Source of the DNA: Planctomycetaceae bacterium
GTDB lineage: Bacteria > Planctomycetota > Phycisphaerae > Phycisphaerales > SM1A02
Direction of reading: 5' to 3'
Assembly (NCBI GenBank): GCA_021297815.1
Contig: JAJTGK010000019.1
Coordinates: forward strand, 1 to 45,498
Length of the DNA stretch: 45,498 nucleotides
The notes under the pieces are model-generated. The model was not told the DNA's origin. It worked only from the letters and a program-made list of their open reading frames with translations, and did not search any database. The stretch's first letter is position 1. Each line of letters begins with the position of its first letter. Of the stretch, positions 17,436-33,054 are shown piece by piece. Both the position numbers and the translations under genes were made by a program.

Positions 17436-19133
17436 TCAGTCACCGAAGAGCACGGGAACGAATCCGAGGGTCCGCAGGCGGTCGATCTCGGCGCGCCGCG
17501 CGGACCCGCCCACCTGCGTCTGGAGGTCGGTGCGGTCGGTACGGTTCCACATGACGCCCGCCCAGGTCTCATGGCCGGGAAGGAGCCAATCGGCGAGCAC
17601 GAAGCGTCCCGTGATGAGCTGCCCGTTCGGCTGGTACTTGCTCCAGCCGTAGGCATCGACCCATGTGGGCGCGAGCGCATGCATGATGTCGGGGTTGCGG
17701 CCTTCGGTGCAGAAGGTGACCTGCGGGTTCTCGGAAGTCATCTGCGAGAGCCACGGGTGGAGCGCCCACACGGGCGATGCGTGATGCGTGAAGGCGTCGA
17801 GGCCGATCATGCGGGCACCCGAGGTCACGGCGAGGTTGAGTTCGCGCCTCGCCAGGTTCATCGTCTGGGTGTTCGCCATGTCGACGGGCGAGAAGGCGGC
17901 GGTGTCCCAGGTCGACTGCACTTCGGCGGAGTGACCCCACCAGAGTCCCCAGCGCTGGTTCGGCCTGAGCGAGATCGTGGCCAGCACCGCGGGCGCATTG
18001 CGCATCGATGGCGGTGCGGAAGGTTCGAACCAGCGGCTGGCGAACTTGAAGGGGTAGTTGCGTTCCTTGTTGACGCTGTTCATGCCCGTCGGTGTCCAGA
18101 GGATCACGCGGTCGGACTTGAGGAGCGCGTAGCGCATCAGGCTCGCGATCGGGCCGTAGCCGTCGAGGTCGGGGCGCCCCGCCTCGGGCGCCCAGCCTTC
18201 GGGGTTTGTCGGGGTCTGGAACTCGCCGACCGCGGTCTGGACCGCGTGGATGTTGCGGCCATCACGCGCGTAGCGGATCGAGCCGTAGGTGCGCTGGAAG
18301 AACTGGCGGTACGGCTCGAGCGTCTCGAGCCAGCCGCGGTTGGTGGTCGCACGGATCTCGACGCGGTAGGTCCGTTGAGATCCCGCTGGAATCGACGACT
18401 CGTACTTGAGCGCGGTCGAGCCGTGTCCACCGACCTTCGCGTTCGAGAGGGCGACGAGCGGCTGCCACTTGCCCGAGCCGGCGTTGCGGATGACGAGCGC
18501 GACATCGTGGCGATACTCGAGGATCGGGTAGATCAGCGAGATTCCCACCGCGCCGCCCGTCCAGGTCATCGCGGTCACGGGGCTATAGAGGTCGCGCGGA
18601 TAGACGCCGCCGATCCAGGGCGTCGCGGTCGTCGGGATGGCCGTGGCCTCTCCGAGGAACGACGCGTCCATGATGCGGGGCGACGAGATGATCTGCAGCG
18701 TCGGCAGCTCGAGATCCATCGGCGTCGCAGGCGCGGCACCCGAGTTCGTGAAGACATACTCGACCGACACGCCGTTCAGGACGGGCGTGACCTTGACGGC
18801 CGACGGCGCGATCGCGCCCGCAGGCGCCGTGGTCGACGGTTGCCAGCGATCGAAGAGGAGTCGGCCATCGGCCATGCGGGCACGCCAGCCGCTGCGCGTC
18901 TTCTCGACGGTGCAGAGCGGTGATTGCGTCACCGCCGATGACTTCGTGCGCGTGGAGCCCGAGGGTGTGATGGTGGACTGCGGCGCGGCGTGAACGACCG
19001 AAGCCGAGGCGAGGCACAGGAGCGCCGCGAAAGCGGGCGCTGCGTGACGGACCAGCCGGAACAGACTGAACTGGTGCAAAGATTCCTCCCGGGTGCCGCG
19101 CGGCGGGACGAAGCCCCTCGCGACATGAAGCAT
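17436..19133 (-). CDS. Secreted protein of unknown function, possibly glycoside-hydrolase-like
   Basis: Signal-peptide-like RHAAPAFAALLCLASASVVHAA; long aromatic-rich C-terminal half; within the EPS locus. Confidence 0.6.
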   Translation of the reverse strand: MLHVARGFVPPRGTREESLHQFSLFRLVRHAAPAFAALLCLASASVVHAAPQSTITPSGSTRTKSSAVTQSPLCTVEKTRSGWRARMADGRLLFDRWQPSTTAPAGAIAPSAVKVTPVLNGVSVEYVFTNSGAAPATPMDLELPTLQIISSPRIMDASFLGEATAIPTTATPWIGGVYPRDLYSPVTAMTWTGGAVGISLIYPILEYRHDVALVIRNAGSGKWQPLVALSNAKVGGHGSTALKYESSIPAGSQRTYRVEIRATTNRGWLETLEPYRQFFQRTYGSIRYARDGRNIHAVQTAVGEFQTPTNPEGWAPEAGRPDLDGYGPIASLMRYALLKSDRVILWTPTGMNSVNKERNYPFKFASRWFEPSAPPSMRNAPAVLATISLRPNQRWGLWWGHSAEVQSTWDTAAFSPVDMANTQTMNLARRELNLAVTSGARMIGLDAFTHHASPVWALHPWLSQMTSENPQVTFCTEGRNPDIMHALAPTWVDAYGWSKYQPNGQLITGRFVLADWLLPGHETWAGVMWNRTDRTDLQTQVGGSARRAEIDRLRTLGFVPVLFGD

Positions 19134-19232
19134 AGCCCCCGCGGGAAGGTCGGCGTGAACGCGGGCCGAGTTCAGGCCTCGGCCGATTTCACGCGTTCAG
19201 CGGATCGGGTTGGATGGACCATGCCGCTTCGC

Positions 19233-23811
<4,579 letters not shown>

Positions 23812-23901
23812 GGTCGGTCAGTGGATTTGGTGAATTTGCATCGGAATGATGGCGCGTACCGGTTGCCGATCACGAATGAAGACTTCACCATAGAGGTTCG
23901 C

Positions 23902-25077
23902 GTGCCGCAACCACTGCGCATCCTCCATGCGATCGACCATCTCGACTTCCGTCGTGGCGGGCCGCCGCATGCACTCGTCGCGCTTGCGAATGCGATGGGA
24001 AGTCTGGGTCATCAGGTGTCTGTCGCCACGCCGCACGGGCCCGATACGCCTCGGGACTGGTACGGCTCCCATCCACAGATCCGTGCTATCGACCTTCCGG
24101 CGTCGCGGACTGCGTTTCTTCCGACGCGGACGCTCACCCTGCTGCGCAAGCACCTCGAGTCGACCGACCTGGTCCATCTGCATGGAGTCTGGGAGCCGCT
24201 CAACATGCAGGTGGCGCGGTTGGCGAGGTCGGTCGGCGTGCCGTACATGATCAGCCTGCGCGGCATGCTCGACGACTGGTCGATGGCCCAGCGTGGGCTC
24301 AAGAAGCGGCTGCACCTCCTGCTTGCGGGTCGGACCATGCTCTCGCACGCCTTCGCCGTCCATTGCACGGCGAAGCTCGAGCTCGAGCAGTCGTCGAAGT
24401 GGTTCCCACGGCGCCTCGGGCGGGTGATTCCCAATCTGGTCGAGTTGGATCGCTTCGCGACTCCGCAGGGAAGCGCCGAGGCGCGCGGGGCGTTTCCAGT
24501 GCTCCAGAGACCAGCGTTTCGGCTCCTATACCTGAGCCGCCTGAGCCCGAAGAAGGGCTTCCCGATCCTTGTCGATGCAGCGCAAAAGCTTCGCGCGAAA
24601 GGACTTGCGGTCGAAGTCGTCGTTGCAGGCACAGGTGACCCGCCCTACGAGGCCGAGTGCCGCCAGATCGTCGAATCGCTCGGCATGACCGACTTCGTCC
24701 ACTTCCTTGGCTATGTCGGAGGAACCCTGAAGATCTCGGTCATCGAGAGCTGCGACCTGATGGTGCTTCCGACCAGCCAGGAGAACTTCGGCTTCGTCTT
24801 CTTCGAGGCGCTGGCGGCGGGGGTGCCTGTGGTGACCACCAATCTCGTGGATACCGCCGAGGAGATCAAGGCGAGCGGGGCGGGGTACATCGTCGACCAG
24901 GACGCGCAGGCGGTGGCCGATGCCTGTGAAGGCGCGATGTCCGAGGGCCCGCGCCTGCGGGAGCGGGGCCAGGCGGGGCGCCGATGGACATTCGAGAACC
25001 TCGACCCACTGCGTATCGCGCGGTCGTTTGAGGCGCTCTACGCGGCCGCCGCCAAGACTCGACGCACCACGGGCTGA
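23902..25077 (+). CDS. Glycosyltransferase family 4
   Basis: GTG start; RILHAIDHLDFRRGGPPHALVALANAMGSLGHQVSVATPHG, LRGMLDDWSMAQ, LLYLSRLSPKKGFPILVDA, SQENFGFVFFEALAAGVPVVTT. Confidence 0.9.
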   Translation: MPQPLRILHAIDHLDFRRGGPPHALVALANAMGSLGHQVSVATPHGPDTPRDWYGSHPQIRAIDLPASRTAFLPTRTLTLLRKHLESTDLVHLHGVWEPLNMQVARLARSVGVPYMISLRGMLDDWSMAQRGLKKRLHLLLAGRTMLSHAFAVHCTAKLELEQSSKWFPRRLGRVIPNLVELDRFATPQGSAEARGAFPVLQRPAFRLLYLSRLSPKKGFPILVDAAQKLRAKGLAVEVVVAGTGDPPYEAECRQIVESLGMTDFVHFLGYVGGTLKISVIESCDLMVLPTSQENFGFVFFEALAAGVPVVTTNLVDTAEEIKASGAGYIVDQDAQAVADACEGAMSEGPRLRERGQAGRRWTFENLDPLRIARSFEALYAAAAKTRRTTG

Positions 25078-25171
25078 TGACGCCCCTGTGAACTGCCGAT
25101 AAGGGAGGGCCCTTGACGCCGGCAGGCATGGTCGCCCGCCGCCGCCACGAGGGTTCCAGAGCAGGCCACCC

Positions 25172-26152
25172 GTGACCACCGATCTTCGGACCTCCAGAAT
25201 CGTCGTGACCGGCGGCGCCGGCTTCCTCGGCCGCGCCGTCCTCGAGCGGCTGCGCGCCCGCGGCGCCACCGACATCGTCGTGCCCCGACGCACCGAGTAC
25301 GACCTGACCCACGAGGCCGATGTCGCGCGGCTCTACAAGGACGCGCGCCCCGATGTCGTGCTGCATCTCGCGGCCGAGGTCGGCGGCATCGGTGCGAACC
25401 AGGCGAACCCAGGGCGCTACTTCTTCGCCAACATGGCGATGGCGCTGCACCTCGTCGAGCAGGCGCGCATCTCGGGCCTGCGCAAGTTCGTGCAGGTCGG
25501 GACGATCTGCGCGTATCCGAAGCACACGCCCGTGCCGTTTCGCGAAGAGGAGCTGTGGAACGGCTACCCCGAGGAGACGAACGCGCCGTATGGCGTGGCC
25601 AAGAAGGCCGCGATGGTCATGCTTGACGGCTACCGCCGCCAGTACGGCCTGAAGTCGGCGTACCTGCTGCCCGTCAACCTGTACGGGCCGTGGGACAACT
25701 TCGACATGAACACCTCGCATGTGATTCCCGCGCTGATCCGCAAGTGCGTCGAGGCGCAGGAGGCGGGGCGGCCGTTCATCGAGTGCTGGGGCACGGGCAG
25801 CGCGAGCCGCGAGTTCCTGTTCGTCGACGACGCGGCCGAAGGCGTGGTGCGCGCGGCCGAGGCGATGGACGACCCTGTGCCGATCAACCTCGGCACCTGC
25901 ATGGAGATCACGATCAAGGACCTCGTGCACCTGATCGCGCGGCTCGTGGGCTTCACGGGCGAGATCCGCTGGGACACGACCAAGCCCGACGGCCAGCCGC
26001 GGCGCTGCCTCGACACGACGCGCGCCGCCAACCTGCTCGGATGGCGCGCGCAGGTCGGCTTCGAGGACGGCCTGCGCCGCACGATCGACTGGTATCGCGC
26101 GAACCGCGGCCATCGCGCCGACTACGACCCGTCGAAGAGCGGCGGCGGCTGA
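25172..26152 (+). CDS. fcl: GDP-L-fucose synthase
   Basis: GTG start; [92 protein letters not shown]. Confidence 0.95.
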   Translation: MTTDLRTSRIVVTGGAGFLGRAVLERLRARGATDIVVPRRTEYDLTHEADVARLYKDARPDVVLHLAAEVGGIGANQANPGRYFFANMAMALHLVEQARISGLRKFVQVGTICAYPKHTPVPFREEELWNGYPEETNAPYGVAKKAAMVMLDGYRRQYGLKSAYLLPVNLYGPWDNFDMNTSHVIPALIRKCVEAQEAGRPFIECWGTGSASREFLFVDDAAEGVVRAAEAMDDPVPINLGTCMEITIKDLVHLIARLVGFTGEIRWDTTKPDGQPRRCLDTTRAANLLGWRAQVGFEDGLRRTIDWYRANRGHRADYDPSKSGGG

Positions 26153-26155
26153 GCG

Positions 26156-27364
26156 ATGCGCGTCCTGCTGATCAACCAGACCTTCCACCCCGATGTGGCG
26201 GCGACCGCGCAGCACGGCTGGGACCTTGCGCGGCATCTCGTGAAGCATGGGCACGAGGTCAGCGCGATCGCGTCGCGCTCGATCTACGGCCAGGCGGGCG
26301 GCGCGCTGCCTGCGTACGAGAAGATCGACGGCGTCGAGATCCACCGCGTGGGCCGCAGCCTGTTCGGCAAGGCGGGCACCGCGGGGCGCGCGATCGACTT
26401 CGCGCTGTTCTATGTGCTCGCGGCCGCGAAGGCGATGTCGATCGAGCGCCATCAGGTGAGCGTGTGCTTCACGACCCCGCCGTTCATCTCGTTGCTCGGG
26501 CTTGCGCTGCGCGCGCTGCGAGGCACGAAGCTCGTGTACTGGGTGATGGACCTCTACCCCGATGTGCCCGTCGCGACAGGCATGATGCGGCAGGACGCGC
26601 CGCTGACGCGCGTGCTCGAGCGGCTCAACCGCCTCGCGCTGCGCCGCGCCGATGCGACGGTCGTGCTTGGCCGCTGCATGGAGGACCGCGTGCGCGCGAA
26701 GGGCGTTGCGGGCGCGAACATCGTGCGCATCAATGTGTGGAGCGACGCCGAGGAGCTTTCGCCCGTCGCGCGCGCCGACAACAGCTACCGCAGGGCGTGG
26801 AATGTGGGCGACCGCACGCTCGTGATGTACTCGGGCAACTTCGGCATCGGCCACGATGTGCGCACCTTTGCCGACGGCGCGAAGCTGCTTGCGGCGCGCG
26901 GCGATGTGATGTTCGCGTTCGTCGGCGGCGGGAAGCGCAAGAAGGAGCTCGTCGACGCGATGAAGGCGCACGGGCTCACGAACTTCGTCGAGGCCGACTA
27001 CCAGCCGCGCGAGCGGCTTGGCGAACTGCTCTCGGCGGCCGATGTGCATCTTGCGAGCATGATTCCAGGCTGGGAAGGCGTGATGGTGCCGAGCAAGCTG
27101 TACGGCACGCTGGGCGCGGCCCGCCCCGTGATCTGGGTCGGCAGCGAGTCGACCGAGGTTGCGCGCGTGCTGCACGAGGAGCGTTGCGGCCTTGTTGTGA
27201 CGCCAGGCGACGCCGAGGGCTTCGCCGCCGCCGTGCGCACGCTGGCCGACGACGCCGCGCTGCGAGCCGACATGGGCGCGCGCGCACGCAGGAGCCTTGA
27301 GGAACGCTGGGGTGCGCCGCATGCGCTCGAGCGCTGGCGCACGCTGATCGAATCGCTCGCGTGA
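26156..27364 (+). CDS. Glycosyltransferase family 4 (WcaI-like)
   Basis: MRVLLINQTFHPDVAATAQHGWDLARHLVKHGHEVSAIASR, YSGNFGIGHD, PSKLYGTLGAARPVIWVG. Confidence 0.9.
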   Translation: MRVLLINQTFHPDVAATAQHGWDLARHLVKHGHEVSAIASRSIYGQAGGALPAYEKIDGVEIHRVGRSLFGKAGTAGRAIDFALFYVLAAAKAMSIERHQVSVCFTTPPFISLLGLALRALRGTKLVYWVMDLYPDVPVATGMMRQDAPLTRVLERLNRLALRRADATVVLGRCMEDRVRAKGVAGANIVRINVWSDAEELSPVARADNSYRRAWNVGDRTLVMYSGNFGIGHDVRTFADGAKLLAARGDVMFAFVGGGKRKKELVDAMKAHGLTNFVEADYQPRERLGELLSAADVHLASMIPGWEGVMVPSKLYGTLGAARPVIWVGSESTEVARVLHEERCGLVVTPGDAEGFAAAVRTLADDAALRADMGARARRSLEERWGAPHALERWRTLIESLA

Positions 27365-27382
27365 CGCGGCGAGCGCGCTGCG

Positions 27383-27473
27383 ATGCGCTGCTCGCGCGCC
27401 GCCATGCGCTGCTCGCGCGCCGCCATGTGCTGCTCGCGCGCTGCCATGCGCTGCTACCGCGCCGCCATGCGCT
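27383..27473. repeat. 21-bp minisatellite (four units plus a partial)
   Basis: Units atgcgctgctcgcgcgccgcc / atgcgctgctcgcgcgccgcc / atgtgctgctcgcgcgctgcc / atgcgctgctaccgcgccgcc / atgcgct. Confidence 0.9.
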
Positions 27474-28293
27474 CCAGGATCTTCAGCCTGATCTGGAAGA
27501 AGTAGATCGCCTTCATGAGCGCGAACACGAGGCCCGTGCCACCATCGAGGCAGCCGCGCTTCACGATGTAGGTGTGCGCGAAGTACGCGGGCGCGAGCCA
27601 CCACTTGGCGAGGTTGTTGTACTTGCTGCGCTGCGCCTTCGTGAAGTGCTCCCACGCCTCGGGCGTCGCCTGCAGCTTCGCGTAGCGCGCGGCCTCCCAC
27701 GACGAGTAGTCGTTGTGGCGCGCGATGTACGCGTGCAGGCCCTTGTAGTCGTTGTGCTCGATCGTGGCCGAGAGCTCGCCCACGGTGCCCTTGAGCACGG
27801 GGTGTTCGTGCACCTCCATGTCGAGCTTGCTCCATTCGTTCTCATCGATGCGTTCGTAGAGCCCCGCGCCCGCGCGGATGAGCGCGAGCTTGCGCATGGG
27901 CGAGCCGTGGCGCAGCTCGCGGCCCATGAAGAAGTTCGAGTAGCGGATCCAGAAGCCGTCGTGCGTGCTGCCTGGAAGCGTGCGCGCGAGCTCGTCGACG
28001 AACGCCTCGGGGATGTACTCGTCGGCGTCGAGGAAGAGGATCCACGGCGTGCGGAACTCGCGGTTCATGAGCACCCAGTTGCGCTTCTTCGGGAACTTGC
28101 CGTCCCACTTGAAGAGGAGGTACTCGGCGCCCGACTCGCGGGCGATCGCCTCGGTGCGGTCGGTGCTGCCCGAGTCGACCACCACGATCTCGGCGAACCG
28201 CCCGAGCCTGGAGAGGCACTTCGGGAGGTTGCGTTCCTCGTTCTTGACGGGAATCACGACCGTCACGGGCAGCTTGTCGGTGGCGGGGCTCAT
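27454..28293 (-). CDS. Glycosyltransferase family 2
   Basis: PVTVVIPVKNEERNLPKCLSRLGRFAEIVVVDSGSTDRTEAIARE, WILFLDADEYIPEAF; ends ...ERMAAR* inside the minisatellite. Confidence 0.93.
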   Translation of the reverse strand: MSPATDKLPVTVVIPVKNEERNLPKCLSRLGRFAEIVVVDSGSTDRTEAIARESGAEYLLFKWDGKFPKKRNWVLMNREFRTPWILFLDADEYIPEAFVDELARTLPGSTHDGFWIRYSNFFMGRELRHGSPMRKLALIRAGAGLYERIDENEWSKLDMEVHEHPVLKGTVGELSATIEHNDYKGLHAYIARHNDYSSWEAARYAKLQATPEAWEHFTKAQRSKYNNLAKWWLAPAYFAHTYIVKRGCLDGGTGLVFALMKAIYFFQIRLKILERMAAR

Positions 28294-28365
28294 GGAGCGG
28301 GTACATCGGCCCGCGCGGCGGGGGGGCTTCATCGCCCGCGCCGATTGTGCCGATAGAGTCCGACC

Positions 28366-28923
28366 GTGGACCCCGAGGACCTCGCATCCGACCGCGCGCT
28401 CAGCCCCTACTCGTTCCGCGAGAAGGTGGCGCGCGTGCTGTGGGGCCTGACGCAGGCGACGCTCTTCCGCTGGACCTTCCACAACTGGTACGGGTTGCGC
28501 CGCGCCCTGCTCGGGCTGTTCGGCGCGAAGCTGCACCCGACGGTGCGCATCCGTCGGTCGGTGCTGGTCGAGTGCCCGTGGAATCTCTCGATGGGGGCCG
28601 ACTGCTCCATCGGCGACCGTGCGATCGTCTATTGCCTCGGACCCGTGACGGTGGGCGCGCGCACGACGATCTCGCAGGGCGCCCACATCTGCGCGGGTTC
28701 GCACGACTACCGCAAGCGCTCGATGCCGCTCCTGCGGCCGCCGATCGACATCGGCAGCGATGTGTGGATCGCGGCCGACGCGTTCGTGGGCCCCAAGGTG
28801 CGCGTGGGCGACGGGGCCATCCTCGGCGCACGCGCGGTGGCGACCACGCACCTTGAGCCGTGGACGATCTACAGCGGAAACCCCGCGCAGGCCGTGAAGG
28901 CGCGCGGCGCGATCGAGGAGTGA
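28366..28923 (+). CDS. Hexapeptide acetyltransferase, WcaF/colanic-acid type
   Basis: GTG start; WGLTQATLFRWTFHNWYGLRRALLGLFGAKLHPTVRIRRSVLVECPWNLSMGADCSIGDRAIVYCLGPVTVGARTTISQGAHICAGSHDYRKRSMPL. Confidence 0.9.
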   Translation: MDPEDLASDRALSPYSFREKVARVLWGLTQATLFRWTFHNWYGLRRALLGLFGAKLHPTVRIRRSVLVECPWNLSMGADCSIGDRAIVYCLGPVTVGARTTISQGAHICAGSHDYRKRSMPLLRPPIDIGSDVWIAADAFVGPKVRVGDGAILGARAVATTHLEPWTIYSGNPAQAVKARGAIEE

Positions 28924-28962
28924 CGACCCGCCGTCGCGGCCGCAGGCCGCTATTCTCGCAGG

Positions 28963-30477
<1,515 letters not shown>

Positions 30478-30505
30478 TCGAGCAGGGTGCGGTGTCGCGA
30501 GCGGA

Positions 30506-30530
30506 ATGCGCGTCGTAGGCGCGTGATTTT
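30506..30530 (+). terminator. Weak candidate terminator after cysS
   Basis: atgcgc-gtcgtag-gcgcgt short stem (one wobble pair) followed by gaTTTTT. Confidence 0.35.
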
Positions 30531-30532
30531 TC

Positions 30533-30561
30533 TTGCTCGGCCCATCGTTTTGTCGTATAGT
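30533..30561 (+). promoter_or_regulatory. Putative sigma70 promoter (TTGCTC-N17-TATAGT)
   Basis: Hexamers with 17-nt spacing in an AT-richer stretch upstream of the MoxR/VWA cassette. Confidence 0.6.
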
Positions 30562-30980
30562 CGTCCTGTCAGCATCAAGAGCAGCGGAGCAATCCGCTCG
30601 GCAACCGAGTCCGATCCGACCACGGTGCCAAAGCGATGCGGCCCAGAAATGGCTGAAAACAGCCAGAAACGGGCACAATCGAGGATCTCCCCTGATCTCG
30701 ATGCTGATGCGGTGTGAGCGGTTGATCCGTTCGCATGTGGCGTCGGCGTTCACACCGCGACAACCTGAAGTGCATCTCGAGCGACGCGCGCGCCGCGCAA
30801 CACACGGCGCGCGCTCCGGCAACCTGCTGCGAGGCAAGGTGCCACATCGATGCGGGCGGTGCGCGGGAAACGCACCGTCAACCTCGCGAGGAGCGAGCGC
30901 TGTGCTGCTGCCCGTATCGGGCGGCGCGCGTGTCGCCGAGATGCGCTTCCGAGCGCCCGAAAGGGCGGAGGACGCGCGCC
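30562..30980 (+). other. Long hairpin-rich leader / candidate structured RNA
   Basis: Several near-perfect inverted repeats: AGCGGA-GCAA-TCCGCT (30583-30598), CTCGG-CAA-CCGAG (30597-30609), TGGCTG-AAAA-CAGCCA (30650-30665), ATCGAG(g)ATC...GATCTCGAT (30678-30702), GCGGTGTGA...TCACACCGC (30709/30758), CGGTGCG...CGCACCG (30857-30877). Confidence 0.5.
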
Positions 30981-32120
30981 ATGTCGAGCCCAGGATCCGA
31001 GCCAACCATCACGCTCAACACTTCGGCGGCGTTTCAGCTCGTCGTCGCGGCACGCGATCGCGCGGTGCGCGATGCCGCGGCGGAAGCGCTCTGGCCTCGC
31101 GCGCATGCCGACGCCAGCGAACTCGATTGCAACGATGCCGACTTCAAGCGCCTTCCGTTCCACGAGCGCGTGCTGGCGCTGCTCGTCGCCTCGTGCATCG
31201 ACGCGCACCCCGACCGCGCGAAGCGCCTGCAGGCCGTGCCGCGCTACCGATTCCTGGCATCGGAGGGCGGAGTTGCCGAGCACCAGGGCGGTCGCGTGTT
31301 CTGCATGCGCGGCGGACGGCGCGGCGCATCGGTGACGATGCCGTCGGGTGAACGCCGCACCTGGAGGAACCACGCAGCCTTCGTGCTGCCGCACCTTGCG
31401 CAGGAAACCGTGCGGCAGCTCGTCGTCCCCGACGACCGCAGAGAACTTCCGTACATCGCGGGCATCGGGTGGATCGTCGACGAGAAGTCGGTCACGCTCG
31501 CGCTCGACAGCTGCATTCGTCGCCGCACATGGCACTGCGACATCTGGCCGACGCTGGTCACCGCCTCGGGCGATGTGCTGCGCAGAGACATGCGCGTGGT
31601 GTCACGGCTGATCGGTGACAAGGCGATCTCCATCGATTCCTCGCTTGCCATGCGGCTTGCCGCAGGCACGCTTTCGGGCGCGGTGCTCTCGTTCTACAAC
31701 CAGCTGCCGATGGGGGGCGGTCGGCGGCCACGGGATGCGACGCTTTCGCTCGAGATCGGCCCTTCGCTTCAGTCGCCGATCATCATGACGCAGCTCAGGG
31801 GAGACCTGCGGCCGCGCTACGAGCTCGACCGCATCGTGCTTGGAAAGCGTGTGGAGGTTCCCACGCTCGCAGGCAGAACGGTTGACCAGCTCGACACGAT
31901 CGCGCGCGAGGTCGGCGTGTGGCACGGGCCGCGCGTGCGAGGTTCGTTCGAGCATCACCCGCTCGGGACCAAGGGTCTGTCGGGGCTGTTGGACGACGCG
32001 GATGACGAATCTGGGAAGGACCCGTTGGCTTGCGAAACGGCGGCCCCTGGACCGCAGCGTTACGGCGACTTCAGCTGGAACGGAGCCCACGATGCCCTCC
32101 TTGAAGCCTTTGGATTTTGA
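30981..32120 (+). CDS. Hypothetical protein, first gene of the MoxR/VWA cassette
   Basis: ATG after GGGCGGAGGA; 379 aa; an in-frame upstream ATG exists at 30735. Confidence 0.7.
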   Translation: MSSPGSEPTITLNTSAAFQLVVAARDRAVRDAAAEALWPRAHADASELDCNDADFKRLPFHERVLALLVASCIDAHPDRAKRLQAVPRYRFLASEGGVAEHQGGRVFCMRGGRRGASVTMPSGERRTWRNHAAFVLPHLAQETVRQLVVPDDRRELPYIAGIGWIVDEKSVTLALDSCIRRRTWHCDIWPTLVTASGDVLRRDMRVVSRLIGDKAISIDSSLAMRLAAGTLSGAVLSFYNQLPMGGGRRPRDATLSLEIGPSLQSPIIMTQLRGDLRPRYELDRIVLGKRVEVPTLAGRTVDQLDTIAREVGVWHGPRVRGSFEHHPLGTKGLSGLLDDADDESGKDPLACETAAPGPQRYGDFSWNGAHDALLEAFGF

Positions 32121-32123
32121 ACC

Positions 32124-32993
32124 ATGAACTTCCTCATACCACAAGCGATCGACGCCCTCGATCCATGGGACCGAGCCCGTCGGCCCGACACGCTCATCGA
32201 CACGACGCTGCTGCGTCACCCCGCGGCGTTTGGCGAGGCGCTGCGTCCGCTGCTCGAGGGGACGCGCGAACTCGTGCTGCGCGAAGGCGACGAGCTCTCG
32301 CGCGCGTCGCTCGCGGCGCCAGCGATTCACGCGAGCCGCGAGGAGTCGGACATCTTGCGCGCGCGCAGCGTGCTCGAGCGTCGTCCGTCTGCAAGCGAGC
32401 GCGCGGCGCGCGCGCTGGTGAGCGTGTTCGATGGTCGGCTCGAGATCGCGCTCGCGTATCCCGTGCCCGCGATGGGCGAGCGGGCCGCCGCAAAGATCCA
32501 TCCCGTGGCGCTCGGGGACCCGCTCTATGCGGGCCTGCGTCGGAGCAAGGCCAACGCGCACACCGTCGATGCGTGGCACAAGCTCGGGCACGCGCAGCCG
32601 CCGCATTCGGTGTGGGTCGGGGAGATTCCGATCTGGTCGAGCGGATCTCAGCAACTTGCGATCGAGATCGTTCCCAACCCGTGGGGATACAACGAGGCGG
32701 TGCTGATCGCGCATCGCGGCGCAGGCCGCGTGCTTGCGGTCGAACTCGAACTCGGCGACGACTGCACGCTCAAGCCCGCACGCGTGATGCCGTCGGGTTG
32801 GTCGTACCTGCGGCCCGACCGCACGCAGGGCAGCACGGCACCGTGCTTCCCGCACGGCGCACCCGCGGTGTCGCCGCATGTGCGGGTGCCCGACCTCGAC
32901 CTCTTCGCGCTTTGCGCCACGCGCACCTGGGCGGCATCGCCGCGCGACACGCTGTGGCTCTGCGCGCGTCCTGGCCTGCGCGCGCTCGGGTAG
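32124..32993 (+). CDS. Hypothetical protein, second gene of the MoxR/VWA cassette
   Basis: Starts 3 nt after the preceding stop; MNFLIPQAIDALDPWDRARRPDTLIDTTLLRHP...; 289 aa. Confidence 0.75.
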   Translation: MNFLIPQAIDALDPWDRARRPDTLIDTTLLRHPAAFGEALRPLLEGTRELVLREGDELSRASLAAPAIHASREESDILRARSVLERRPSASERAARALVSVFDGRLEIALAYPVPAMGERAAAKIHPVALGDPLYAGLRRSKANAHTVDAWHKLGHAQPPHSVWVGEIPIWSSGSQQLAIEIVPNPWGYNEAVLIAHRGAGRVLAVELELGDDCTLKPARVMPSGWSYLRPDRTQGSTAPCFPHGAPAVSPHVRVPDLDLFALCATRTWAASPRDTLWLCARPGLRALG

Positions 32994-33054
32994 CGAGGGC
33001 CGCCCGTCACACCAACACACCGCAATCCATCAACAGCACACGAAAGGACACACC

